Below are positions 8,433 to 16,809 of a stretch of DNA of 64,000 nt, one piece after another. Position 1 is the first letter of the stretch, and each line of letters starts with the position of its first letter. Under the pieces are notes generated by a model. It saw only the letters and a list, made by a program, of their open reading frames with translations, had not been told where the DNA came from and did no database searches. Both the position numbers and the translations under genes were made by a program. Location of the stretch: NCBI RefSeq assembly GCF_003970915.1, contig NZ_RXOF01000020.1, positions 62,001 through 126,000 of the forward strand, read 5' to 3'. The DNA comes from Hymenobacter gummosus. GTDB lineage: Bacteria; Bacteroidota; Bacteroidia; Cytophagales; Hymenobacteraceae.

Positions 8433-8978
8433 TCAGTACGCAGTGCTGGCGCGCGTCTCGAATTCCAGCTGCAGGCGGGCCGCCAGGGGCTGGTTGAGCC
8501 GGCGCCGGTGCGTGCCCGACAGCTCCACCGTAAACCAGTCGGTGCGCAGGTAGTCCAGCAGGTTTAGCCGGCTCTGCACCTGCATGTGAATGACGTTGGG
8601 CTGCACCTCGGCCTCGGAAAAACTGGCAATGAGGGCCTTGTGGTTGTGCGAGGTCAGAAAGCAGTTGCCGCTGGCCAGGGCCGTGAGCGTAGGACCGTGG
8701 TGCAGGCGCCGCCCTACCACGCCCGGCAGCAGCTCCACCCGTGCGGCTTGCAGGGTGAGGGAGCTGAGGTTGGGCTGCGTGAGCGAGGTAAGGCACTCCA
8801 GGTTGCCGGGCAAAGTGGCCTCAATCAAGTAAATCAGCTCCAGCGAAGGGTCGATGCGCAGGCGCACGGAGCGGGTTCGGCGACGGGCCCCGGGCGGACG
8901 TAACCGCTCGAAGCGCGCAATCGTCAGGGCTACCCCAAGCACCACCGGCACCGGGGGGCCAGGTGCAAGCTGGGCCAT
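8433..8978 (-). CDS. Hypothetical protein
   Basis: 181 residues from ATG 8978; an open frame without better start signals continues to 9035. I do not recognise the family. No signal peptide or membrane helix is evident. The composition is normal for a folded protein, with alternating hydrophobic strands (LELIYLIEATLPGNLECL, NVIHMQVQSRLNLLDYLR), suggesting a beta-rich soluble domain. It is a single minus-strand gene between the metal module terminator and the LytTR regulator promoter region. An overlapping plus-strand frame is shorter and looks like a shadow, but coding status is moderately uncertain. Confidence 0.55.
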   Translation of the reverse strand: MAQLAPGPPVPVVLGVALTIARFERLRPPGARRRTRSVRLRIDPSLELIYLIEATLPGNLECLTSLTQPNLSSLTLQAARVELLPGVVGRRLHHGPTLTALASGNCFLTSHNHKALIASFSEAEVQPNVIHMQVQSRLNLLDYLRTDWFTVELSGTHRRRLNQPLAARLQLEFETRASTAY

Positions 8979-9235
8979 GACCGAATAAGTTAGGTGTGCA
9001 GGCGGTGGTAGGCGGAGCGGGCGCGGCAGCCCCACTACCGGTTTTTGGCCCGGTGTTTGGCTTCACCAATAAGGTAGCGAAGTTTCCAGACTATTTGCCT
9101 AAAATCGAGGAAGCTTCCGGCTGTGGTCGACCAACCCTTTTTTCTAGTCGCTAAACCCCAATTCTTTTCGTAATTCTTTTCCATTCGTCGCGCACTATTC
9201 AGTATATTCACCGCCATTCCGCCACTTTTCCGGTC

Positions 9236-9976
9236 ATGAAGATTTCCTGTCTGCTTCTCGATGATGATCCGCTGGTGTTGGACCTGTTGCAGGCTTACGT
9301 GGCCATGACAGACGTCCTGGACGTGAAAGCCACGTTCACGGATCCGTTGGAAGCGCACCGCTACCTGCTCGACAACCCCGTGCAGGTGCTGTTTTCGGAC
9401 GTGACCATGCCCCACCTCTCGGGTCTGGACCTGGTGCGCTCCTTGCACGAGCCCCCGCTGGTGGTGCTCATGACGGCTTACCCGCAGTACGCCATGGAGG
9501 GCTTCAACCTCGACGTGTGCGACTTCCTGCTTAAGCCCATTTCGCTGGACCGCTTCCTGAAGGCCGTCAATAAAGTAGCCGGCCTGCTGCGCGCCAGTCA
9601 GGCCGCCGCCCACCCCGGCACCGACGACATGCTCTCGGGCTGGGGTTCGTTTTTTATCCGCACCGACTCGCAGTTCGTGCGCCTGCACTACCGCGAAGTG
9701 CTCTACATCGAAGCCCTGAAGGACTTCACCAAAATCAACACCGTGGACGGGCGCACGCACCTGACGCTGGTGAACCTGAAAAACCTGGAGGAGCAGCTCC
9801 CGCTGGGCATGTTTGTGCGTACGCACCGCTCCTACCTGGTCAACGCCGCCCGCATCGAGTCGGTGAGCAGCCAGGAAGTGAAAGTGGGCGGCCGCGCCCT
9901 GCCATTAGGCCAGACCTACCGCGACCAGGTGACGGAGCGCATCGTCAACAAGGCCCTCATTCGGCGCCAGCACTAG
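9236..9976 (+). CDS. LytTR-family response regulator
   Basis: 246 residues. The N-terminal receiver domain has the acidic pocket DDD at 9-11, the phospho-acceptor D55 in VLFSDVTMP, and the conserved Lys in LLKPIS (about residue 103). The C-terminal LytTR DNA-binding domain (about 140-240) shows EALKDFTKINTVDG and FVRTHRSYLVN. It controls transcription after phosphorylation by a histidine kinase, and the TPR histidine kinase encoded convergently just downstream is a plausible partner. The start is ATG 9236. The target genes cannot be told from the sequence. Confidence 0.93.
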   Translation: MKISCLLLDDDPLVLDLLQAYVAMTDVLDVKATFTDPLEAHRYLLDNPVQVLFSDVTMPHLSGLDLVRSLHEPPLVVLMTAYPQYAMEGFNLDVCDFLLKPISLDRFLKAVNKVAGLLRASQAAAHPGTDDMLSGWGSFFIRTDSQFVRLHYREVLYIEALKDFTKINTVDGRTHLTLVNLKNLEEQLPLGMFVRTHRSYLVNAARIESVSSQEVKVGGRALPLGQTYRDQVTERIVNKALIRRQH

Positions 9977-9991
9977 GCTAAAAATCAAGCG

Positions 9992-10029
9992 AAAAGCCCC
10001 GGAGCCCTCTGCAGGACTCCGGGGCTTTT
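9992..10029. terminator. Bidirectional terminator
   Basis: A perfect 13-bp stem AAAAGCCCCGGAG (9992-10004) pairs with CTCCGGGGCTTTT (10017-10029). It carries a T run in both directions and sits between the convergent response regulator and histidine kinase genes. Confidence 0.85.
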
Positions 10030-10057
10030 GCGTTGCCAGCACGCTCCAAACGCCTGA

Positions 10058-12190
10058 TTACTTGGCTACGGTTTTACTTTCGGCACTGCCGCCGGGGCTT
10101 AGCTGCGGTCGGCCCGCGGGCGTGTCGGCCGGCTCGGCGGCCAGAATGGTGAAGCGGAACACCGAGCCTTTGCCTTCCTGGCTTTCAAAGCGGAGCTGGC
10201 CGCCGTTGCGCTCCACAAACTCCTTGCACAGGCGCAGGCCCAGGCCCGTGCCTTTCTCGCGGGCGGTGCCCAGGGTAGTATGGTGGCCCGCTTCGCCAAA
10301 AATCTTGTCGTAATCGGCTGGGGCAATACCCACACCGGTGTCGCGCACGGCCACTTCCCAGAACGCGCCGGCGCGCTGGGCCGACAGCGTCACGCGGCCG
10401 CCTTCGGGCGTAAACTTGATGGCGTTGCTAAGCAGGTTGCGCAGCACCAGACGGATCATGTTCAAATCGGCCCGGGCGGAGTAAGTTTCGCGCAGGTGGT
10501 TGAGCACCTGGATGTTCTTGCGCTCGGCGTCGCCCAGCAGCAGGGTCAGGCTTTCCTCGGCCACGGCATCGAGGCGGAATACCTCGGTACGCGGCCCGGC
10601 GCCCTGCATCTGGGTAGCGGCCCAGTTGAGCATGTTGTCGAGCAGGCGCAGGGTGGTATCGAGGGTGCGGGTGAGGCGGGTGGAGTGCGCGGCCAGCTTG
10701 TCGGGGGGCATGGAGCCCAACGACAGCAGCGTCAGCAGGGAATACAGGGAGCTGAGCGGGCTGCGCAAGTCGTGTGAAATGACGGAAAACAGCGTGTCCT
10801 TGGTGCGGTTCAGGCGGTCCAGCTCCTCCTTCTGCCGGCTGATGGCGGCGTTTTTGCGCTCCAGCAGCAGGTTTACGCGCTGCTGCTCCTTGCGGCCCCG
10901 GTACAGGGCGGCCACCGTCAGCAGCAGCAGCACGGTGCCCACAGCCAGCACGTTGCGGGCCAGCTTCTGCCGGCGCAGGTTGGCTTCCTGCACCTGGCGC
11001 TTCTTGACGAGCAGCTGAATTTCGCGCTCCTTTTTCTCGGTTTCGTAGCGGGTGCGCATCTCGGCTATCTGGGCGGCGCGCTGCTCAGCGCTGGCGCTGT
11101 CCTGCAGGCCCACGTAGCGCGTGAGGGCCGTCAGGGCCTTGGCCGATTCGTCCTGGCCCCGGTACAGCTCGGCCAGGGCGTAGTACAGCTCACCGAGGCG
11201 CACCTTGCTACCGGCCTGCCGCACCAGTGGCACGGCCCGCAGCAGGTACCGCTCGGTGGCCTCGGTATTGCCAATCTGCCGGTTGCTCACCGCCAATGAC
11301 TCGAACAGGGTAGCCTGCAAATCGGCCGGGGCGGCGCGGCGCGGCAGCTGGCCCAGGGCGCGGGTGTAGTAGCCCAGGGCCACTTGGGGGTTGCCCAGCT
11401 TGGCGTACACTTCGCCGGAGCTGTGCAGGGCGTAGGCCACGGCCACACTATCGCGCAGCACGGTGGCCTGCTCGGCGGCCAGACGCAGGTGGTAGAGGGC
11501 CCGGCTGAAATGGCGCTGCTCCAGGTGCATGCGCCCGATGGCGTGCAGCGTCACGGCGGCAGAGCGCACGTTGCCCAGGCGCTGCCACAGGCCGTAGGCG
11601 CGCTCGTAGCTGCTCAGGGCCTGGGGCCAGGCGCGCTGGCTGGCGTAGAGGTCGGCCAGGTGCTCGTACAGGTGGGCTTCCTGGGTGGCGTCGCGCAGCT
11701 TGATGAACTGCTGCAGGGCCAGCAGGTAGCTCTGGCGGGCGTGGCCGGTGTCGCCCTGGGCGAAGCGCACCCTCCCTTGCAGCTGCCAGGTGCTGGCCAC
11801 CCCCGGCGCGTTGGGCGCCTGCTGGTAGAGGCGCAGGGCCTGCCGCGAATGCCGCAGGGCCTGGTCGTAGCGCTCCAGGTTCATCAGCACGGCGGCCAGC
11901 TCGGCGTGGGCAGCGGCGGCCGTGGCGGGAGAACCGCCCTCGGCCTGCTGCAGGGTGCGGCGGGCTTTCAGCAGGGCGGCCTCGGGGTTGGGCATGGGGG
12001 GCGGCAGCGGCGCGTAGCGCAGGCTACCCGGCAGCCCTACCTGCTCATCGTGCTTTCCCTCGCCCGGACCAGCCGCAGCCGTGGCGGCTACCAGCCACAG
12101 CACCCCCAGCAGCCATAGCCAGTGGCGGCGGTGCGGGACAGAACGGTGGAGTAGAATGATCAGGTGCAAAAGCCGGGTGCTGAGGTCCAA
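10058..12190 (-). CDS. TPR-containing sensor histidine kinase
   Basis: Up to 710 residues. An N-terminal hydrophobic segment (HWLWLLGVLWLVAATAAA) serves as signal peptide or anchor. About eight TPR-like repeats (roughly 60-370) form the likely periplasmic sensor, then a short coiled coil and a membrane helix (NVLAVGTVLLLLTVAALY, about 410-430). The kinase core follows: HisKA with FSVISHDLRSPLSS (His near residue 473) and the HATPase boxes NLLSNAIKFTPEGG, DTGVGIAP and GTGLGLRLCKEF. This architecture is common in Bacteroidota and usually pairs with a LytTR or LuxR regulator; the convergent LytTR gene fits. The frame starts at TTG 12190 with no ATG before the hydrophobic segment, so the exact start is unsure. 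The ligand is unknown. Confidence 0.9.
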   Translation of the reverse strand: MDLSTRLLHLIILLHRSVPHRRHWLWLLGVLWLVAATAAAGPGEGKHDEQVGLPGSLRYAPLPPPMPNPEAALLKARRTLQQAEGGSPATAAAAHAELAAVLMNLERYDQALRHSRQALRLYQQAPNAPGVASTWQLQGRVRFAQGDTGHARQSYLLALQQFIKLRDATQEAHLYEHLADLYASQRAWPQALSSYERAYGLWQRLGNVRSAAVTLHAIGRMHLEQRHFSRALYHLRLAAEQATVLRDSVAVAYALHSSGEVYAKLGNPQVALGYYTRALGQLPRRAAPADLQATLFESLAVSNRQIGNTEATERYLLRAVPLVRQAGSKVRLGELYYALAELYRGQDESAKALTALTRYVGLQDSASAEQRAAQIAEMRTRYETEKKEREIQLLVKKRQVQEANLRRQKLARNVLAVGTVLLLLTVAALYRGRKEQQRVNLLLERKNAAISRQKEELDRLNRTKDTLFSVISHDLRSPLSSLYSLLTLLSLGSMPPDKLAAHSTRLTRTLDTTLRLLDNMLNWAATQMQGAGPRTEVFRLDAVAEESLTLLLGDAERKNIQVLNHLRETYSARADLNMIRLVLRNLLSNAIKFTPEGGRVTLSAQRAGAFWEVAVRDTGVGIAPADYDKIFGEAGHHTTLGTAREKGTGLGLRLCKEFVERNGGQLRFESQEGKGSVFRFTILAAEPADTPAGRPQLSPGGSAESKTVAK

Positions 12191-12265
12191 GATAGCCGTA
12201 GCCTTTTTTCGCTATCTAAAAATAGGAAAAAAGCGGGACAATCGGCTGCCGACCTCGCACACTAC

Positions 12266-13054
12266 CTAGCCGCGAAAAAGCTGCTTGGTGCGCCAAAGAC
12301 GCCACCACGGCAAATAGGGCTGGTCGTGGTGCTCGTAATGGTAGCCGAAAAAATAACAGCTGATGAAGGCCCACAGGTGGTGCGGCAGCTGCGTACGCGA
12401 CTTATGCGGATTATTGGGTGCATGCTCACCGCGGTGCGGCAGGTAAGTCCCAAAATAGAATAATTGTACTGTAGCCAGAATCGACGGCACCATCCAAAAG
12501 CCGATGACATTTCCGACTGGGAAAAAGTATTTTAGCCCGTTGAAGGTCAGAGCCATCAGCAGTATCTGCCAGATGGTGATATAGTTACGCGCAAAGCGCA
12601 GGAACCAGGGCAGAAAAGCCGGGTGCTGGCCGTCGTGGAAGTCCGGGTCGTCCGCGGTGGCTACGTGGCGGTGGTGGGCGTGGTGGCGCGGCAGCAGGCG
12701 CGGAAACCAGTTGTAGGCAAACAGCAGGGCCGCTACCGTACCAATGGCATTGTTTAGCCGCCGGTTGGGGCTGACTACGCCGTGCATGGCGTCGTGGGCG
12801 GTGATGAACAGACCGGTGTACAGGTGCGTCTGCAGCAGCGCCAGCAGGTAGGGCCAGGGCGTGCGCCAGTCAGGGCGGTAATAGGCCAGCAAATACGTCA
12901 GCAAGCCCGCCCAGCAGGCCATAATCAGCAGAGCTACGGCTACGCCGCGCAGGCCCAGCGGGGCGGGTTTCACCCGCGGCGAATGAGTGAATGAGTGAAT
13001 GAGTAAATTACTTTTCACGTCCTCCCCTACCAGCAGTTCTCGTACGTCACTCAT
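12266..13054 (-). CDS. crtW: Beta-carotene ketolase CrtW (fatty-acid desaturase superfamily)
   Basis: 262-residue membrane di-iron enzyme that adds 4-keto groups to the beta-ionone ring. The three His clusters match CrtW: ITAHDAMHG, HHAHHRHVATADDPDFH, and FFGYHYEHHDQPYLPWW, together with FGTYLPHRGEH. Several membrane helices lie between them. With crtZ further along, this predicts keto- and hydroxy-carotenoids (red or pink pigment). It is the last gene of the carotenoid operon, 24 bases after ispH. The N-terminal residues (around LLIHSFTHSPR) are encoded by an intergenic-type tandem repeat, so the true start may be lower or the N-terminus repeat-derived. Confidence 0.9.
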   Translation of the reverse strand: MSDVRELLVGEDVKSNLLIHSFTHSPRVKPAPLGLRGVAVALLIMACWAGLLTYLLAYYRPDWRTPWPYLLALLQTHLYTGLFITAHDAMHGVVSPNRRLNNAIGTVAALLFAYNWFPRLLPRHHAHHRHVATADDPDFHDGQHPAFLPWFLRFARNYITIWQILLMALTFNGLKYFFPVGNVIGFWMVPSILATVQLFYFGTYLPHRGEHAPNNPHKSRTQLPHHLWAFISCYFFGYHYEHHDQPYLPWWRLWRTKQLFRG

Positions 13055-13058
13055 TCGC
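12979..13058. repeat. Short tandem and inverted repeat at the crtW start
   Basis: GAATGAGT occurs three times in tandem (12981-13004). A 10-base arm GCGAATGAGT (12979-12988) is inverted at 13049-13058. It resembles the longer CACTAAATCAC-type repeat at 27275-27364. The right arm covers the crtW start codon and the left arm lies in its coding sequence. Confidence 0.6.
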
Positions 13059-13078
13059 TAAATCACTAAATCACAGTC

Positions 13079-13927
13079 TCACAGCCGCAGGAGCGCGTCG
13101 CGCACGTCCTCCATCAGCCACATGGGCGTGCTGGTGGCCCCGCAGATGCCCACTGTCTGGCCGGGCTGAAACCAGGCCGCGTTCAGCTCCTCCACCTTGG
13201 AAATGAAGTGCGTGTTGGGGTTGGTATCCTTGCAAGCCTGGTAAAGCACCTTGCCGTTGGAGCTTTTCGTGCCCGATACGAACACCACCTGGTCGTAGTC
13301 GGCGGCGAAGCGGCGCAGCTCCTGGTCGCGGTTCGACACCTGCCGGCAGATGGTATCGTTGGCCGACACCTGGTAGCCACGGCTTTCCAGCTCGCCCTTG
13401 ATGCGGTAGAAGGAGTCGGTGCTCTTGGTGGTCTGGCTGTAGAGGGTGATGTTGGCCGGCAGCTCGTGGCGCAGCAGCTCGTCGAGGTTTTCAAACACCA
13501 CGGCGTCGCCGCGGGTCTGGCCGAGCAGGCCCTGCACCTCGGCGTGGCCGTGCTTGCCGTAGATGAAGATGCGGTCCTTCCGGTCGTAGCTGGTTTTGAT
13601 GCGGTTCTGCAGCTTGAGCACCACCGGGCAGGAGGCGTCGATGAGCGTCAAATCGTTCTGCAGGGCCATCTGGTAGGTGCTCGGCGGCTCGCCATGGGCC
13701 CGGATGAGCACTTTCTCACTGCGCAGCCCGGCCAGCGTGTCGTAGCCGATGATGCGCAGGCCGCGCTTTTCCAGCCGCTCCACTTCCTCGTCGTTGTGTA
13801 CGATGTCGCCAAGGCAATACAGGTAGCCTTGCTCGTCGAGAATGTCTTCCGCCATCTGAATGGCGTAAATCACCCCGAAGCAGAAACCGGAATGCGGGTC
13901 GATGCGGACGCTGAGATTGAGCGGCAT
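13079..13927 (-). CDS. ispH: 4-hydroxy-3-methylbut-2-enyl diphosphate reductase IspH (LytB)
   Basis: 282-residue [4Fe-4S] enzyme of the MEP pathway that makes IPP and DMAPP from HMBPP. The three cluster cysteines are visible in HSGFCFGV (C16), IDASCPVV and NDTICRQV. Substrate-binding blocks are IRAHGEPP, YSQTTKS, GTKSSNGKVL and GATSTP. The start is taken at ATG 13927 (MPLNLSVRID); the open frame extends 22 codons further with a Pro-rich, family-unlike lead. Its place inside the carotenoid operon ties isoprenoid precursor supply to pigment synthesis. Confidence 0.95.
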   Translation of the reverse strand: MPLNLSVRIDPHSGFCFGVIYAIQMAEDILDEQGYLYCLGDIVHNDEEVERLEKRGLRIIGYDTLAGLRSEKVLIRAHGEPPSTYQMALQNDLTLIDASCPVVLKLQNRIKTSYDRKDRIFIYGKHGHAEVQGLLGQTRGDAVVFENLDELLRHELPANITLYSQTTKSTDSFYRIKGELESRGYQVSANDTICRQVSNRDQELRRFAADYDQVVFVSGTKSSNGKVLYQACKDTNPNTHFISKVEELNAAWFQPGQTVGICGATSTPMWLMEDVRDALLRL

Positions 13928-13992
13928 GGTGTAAGCTAAACCGAGGCGGGAGAGAGAAGGTTGCAGGCGGGTAAGCGGGGGAAACGGGGGCA

Positions 13993-15228
13993 TCAGAGGC
14001 GGCCGAAAACTTTGCGGCCCTCAAAGTCGCGCACGACCCGCTCCTCGACGGGGCTGGCCCGAATGATTTCGTTGTCGCGCCAGAACTGCGGGTTGTAGCG
14101 GCGCTTGCGGATTTGCTGCAAATCGTTGGTCTGCGGGCTCATAGCGGCGTAGGGCTGATTCGGCAACTTCGGTGTGAGCTGGTACACCAGGAAGTACGAC
14201 GACACGTGCACGTCCTCCGGGAAGGCTTCGCGCACCATAAAATGCATGTCCAGCTCGGCCCGCTTGCTGGCTAGGCGGGTGAGCGAGTCGGCCACGGGCA
14301 CCAGGTCGGTAGTCAGGCGCAGGGTGGCCCCTTCGTAGCTGACGCCAGAACCTTTGGTCTCGCCCACATTGAACATGCTGCGGGCCGGCAGCTCCAGCGC
14401 CAGGCGGTGCAGGGCGGCGGTGCTGGGGTCGATGTAGAGCCGGCCGGTGGCCGCGTCCGGGGTGCCGGCAGGCGGCGCAAAGCTTACTACGGCCAGCTCC
14501 CGGCCCTGCTCGGTCAGGTAGGATTCGAGCTTGAAAGTCAGCGCCTTCAGGCCGGCCGGACTAAGCGGCAGCATCACCCGGCCGGGCGGCTCAGTGGCCG
14601 TCTGAAACAGGGGCAGCAGGCGCGTAATGGCCGAGAAGTTGGTAAAATCAACCCCGCCGGGCGTGTAGGCAAAGCGGGCCTCGCCCAAATCCCAGCCGTC
14701 GATTTTCTGCGGCGTGAAGCGGATGTCGGCGAAGGCGTCGAAAAATTCGCGGTACTGCTGGTTCTGGCTGGTTTTCTGGCGGTAGAAGCCCTTGCCGTAA
14801 TAGGCGTCGGCCTGGTGGCGCAGCAGCTTGGCGTAGGCGCGCTGCACCAGGGCCGCGGCGTGCTGCTGGCTGCTCACGCGTACTTCGGGCAAAGCCACCA
14901 CGCTGGTGGGCAGCCGCACCGTCAGCGGCTGATTGCCGGCCGGTACCGGGGCCGTGGTGCGCTGGTAGCCCACGCCGAACACCACAATTTCGGGCGCCGG
15001 GGTGGCCAGACGCAGCCGGAACTCCCCTACCTCGTTGGTGGCCGTGCCGCGGCTGCCGTCGGGCAAGGCCACGCTCACGAAGGGCACCGGCTGCTGCCGC
15101 TCGTCCACCACCCGCCCCTGCACCACCACGCCCTGGGCGCGCAAACCAGCCGCACTGCCGCCCGCGAGCAGCAGCACCGCGGCCAGGCGGCGGGCATGGA
15201 AGGCGGAGGATGTTGATAAGCGGAACAT
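13993..15228 (-). CDS. Secreted carboxypeptidase-like regulatory domain protein
   Basis: 411 residues from ATG 15228. A signal peptide (around RLAAVLLLAGGSAAGLRAQ) is followed by a CarboxypepD_reg-like beta domain (about 30-110, VVQGRVVDERQQPVPFVSVA) and a roughly 300-residue region without a motif I know. Proteins of this plan are common in Bacteroidota envelopes. It lies in the carotenoid operon between the 180-residue protein and ispH, suggesting a role near the outer membrane or in pigment placement, but that is only context. The open frame extends upstream to 15357, but the signal peptide fixes the start. Confidence 0.8.
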   Translation of the reverse strand: MFRLSTSSAFHARRLAAVLLLAGGSAAGLRAQGVVVQGRVVDERQQPVPFVSVALPDGSRGTATNEVGEFRLRLATPAPEIVVFGVGYQRTTAPVPAGNQPLTVRLPTSVVALPEVRVSSQQHAAALVQRAYAKLLRHQADAYYGKGFYRQKTSQNQQYREFFDAFADIRFTPQKIDGWDLGEARFAYTPGGVDFTNFSAITRLLPLFQTATEPPGRVMLPLSPAGLKALTFKLESYLTEQGRELAVVSFAPPAGTPDAATGRLYIDPSTAALHRLALELPARSMFNVGETKGSGVSYEGATLRLTTDLVPVADSLTRLASKRAELDMHFMVREAFPEDVHVSSYFLVYQLTPKLPNQPYAAMSPQTNDLQQIRKRRYNPQFWRDNEIIRASPVEERVVRDFEGRKVFGRL

Positions 15229-15262
15229 GGTGTGGCGAGGGCGGCGGAGGGGAAACGAAAGG

Positions 15263-15805
15263 TTATTGCGGCAGCTTGCGCAGCCGCTCGGCCTGCTCGT
15301 CGGTGAGGTGGTTGCCGCGCAGCAGGTAGTCGCGCACCACTTGGAAGCCCTCCGCATCCATCCCCGATTTGGGGTGGCTCAGGAGGGTCTGTACCAGCAG
15401 GTGCTTGTCTTCCTCCACGTGCTTGCTGGCGCCCAGGAAGCCCGGCAGGTTACTTTCCACGCTAAAGCGCAGAAAGCGGATTTCGGGGTGGCGCGGGTCG
15501 AGGGCTACGGCTTGCTCAAACTGCCGCCCGGCGGCTTTCACCCGGTCCAGCTTGTCGAACAGCCCGCCGGTGTGCTTGGCCAGAATGGCTTCCGACGCGG
15601 CTTTATAGGCCAGCACCACCGCATCCTGGGCCGTGTACTGGCTCATGAGCTGGTGGAACTGGCGGCTGGCGGCCTCGTCCTGGGCGGCCTGGCGGAAGTG
15701 GCGGCGCAGCGTAGGCAGGGCGTAGGGCGAGTGGGCTTCGGTTTCGGCAGCGGGCACGGCGGAGGTCAGTAGCAGGGAGGCGAACAAACTGTTTATCACG
15801 GGCAA
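15263..15805 (-). CDS. Hypothetical secreted protein in carotenoid operon
   Basis: 180 residues. A hydrophobic N-terminus (VINSLFASLLLTSAVPAAE) looks like a signal peptide. The mature part is helical, with HFRQAAQDEAASRQFHQLM and a conserved-looking AVALDPRHPEIRFLRFSVES that recalls a single TPR-type helix pair. No catalytic motif is seen. It begins 8 bases after crtB ends and is 34 bases from the next gene, so it is surely co-transcribed with pigment genes. Its function is unknown. The frame is well supported by operon packing. Confidence 0.75.
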   Translation of the reverse strand: MPVINSLFASLLLTSAVPAAETEAHSPYALPTLRRHFRQAAQDEAASRQFHQLMSQYTAQDAVVLAYKAASEAILAKHTGGLFDKLDRVKAAGRQFEQAVALDPRHPEIRFLRFSVESNLPGFLGASKHVEEDKHLLVQTLLSHPKSGMDAEGFQVVRDYLLRGNHLTDEQAERLRKLPQ

Positions 15806-15813
15806 ATAGCGGC

Positions 15814-16695
15814 TCAGATGGCTCGCAGGCGGTAGCGGAAGTAGGAGCCCAGCAGCAGCAGCAGCTTGGTGTTGTCGGGCACGCGCACGCGGCCAGCCAG
15901 AATACGAGCCGCCGGCTGCTCCCGGATTTTGGCGAAGAGCTTGAGGTAGTACACGTAGGCCAGGTACACGCCCAGCCGGGCCGTGCGCGGCAAGGCCCGA
16001 ATGCCCACGTAGGCGGCCTCGAAGTCGGCGCGGATGTCGGCCTCGATGGCGCGCTTGGCCTGGTCGTCGAAGCAGTCGTAGCGCAGGCCAGGAAAGTATA
16101 CCCGGCCGCGGTCCTCGTAGTCGGCCTTCAGGTCGCGCAGGAAGTTGATTTTCTGGAAGGCCGCCCCCAAGCGCCGGGCCGGCTCGCGCAGGCGCTCAAA
16201 CTCGGCCTCGTCGCCCTCGCAGAACACGCGCAGGCACATCAGCCCCACCACTTCGGCCGAGCCGTAGATGTACTCGTTGTACAGCGGTTCGTCGTAGCAG
16301 ATGTCCTCCAGATCCATGGCCATGCTGTGCAGAAAGGCCTCGATAAAGTCCCGGTCGATGCCGTAGCGGTGCACGGCCAGCTGGAAGGCGTGCAGCACCG
16401 GGTTCATGCTGAACTGCTCGTCGATGGCCCGGTACGTCTCTTCCCGAAACTCGCGCAGCAGGGCCGCCTTGTCCCGGTCGTGGAAGGTATCCACGATTTC
16501 ATCGGCCCAGCGCACGAAGCCGTAAACCGCGTAAATGGCCTCGTGAAAACGCGCGTCCAGCGTGCGGATGCCCAGCGTGAAAGAGGTGCTGTAGTGCTGG
16601 GTGATGATTTTGCTGCACGCCAGGCTGGCCCGGCTGAACAGGGCCACGTGGTCGGCAACGGGCGGCGAAACGACGGGTGGGCGCAGGGTTTCCAT
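15814..16695 (-). CDS. crtB: Phytoene synthase CrtB
   Basis: 293-residue squalene/phytoene synthase family enzyme that joins two GGPP molecules to phytoene. Both Asp-rich motifs are present: RWADEIVD in the N-terminal half and INFLRDLKADYEDRGRVYF in the C-terminal half. The substrate block HYSTSFTLGIRTL also fits. It is all-helical and soluble or membrane-associated. The start is ATG 16695. It follows crtI by 114 bases in the same operon. Confidence 0.95.
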   Translation of the reverse strand: METLRPPVVSPPVADHVALFSRASLACSKIITQHYSTSFTLGIRTLDARFHEAIYAVYGFVRWADEIVDTFHDRDKAALLREFREETYRAIDEQFSMNPVLHAFQLAVHRYGIDRDFIEAFLHSMAMDLEDICYDEPLYNEYIYGSAEVVGLMCLRVFCEGDEAEFERLREPARRLGAAFQKINFLRDLKADYEDRGRVYFPGLRYDCFDDQAKRAIEADIRADFEAAYVGIRALPRTARLGVYLAYVYYLKLFAKIREQPAARILAGRVRVPDNTKLLLLLGSYFRYRLRAI

Positions 16696-16809
16696 GGCGT
16701 TTGGGTGTGGTGGAAGGCAGATGCGGCGGCTAATCGGCCTGGTCGGGCCCGGTTTCAGCCCGGCGGAGCGGCTGAAGCAGGTGTTATCGGCTTTTTAAGT
16801 TACTCAATA

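Noticed and set aside
6253-8796. 847-residue minus-strand frame over the TonB receptor
   Set aside because: Low-complexity shadow; the plus strand has a full receptor and an HMA protein.
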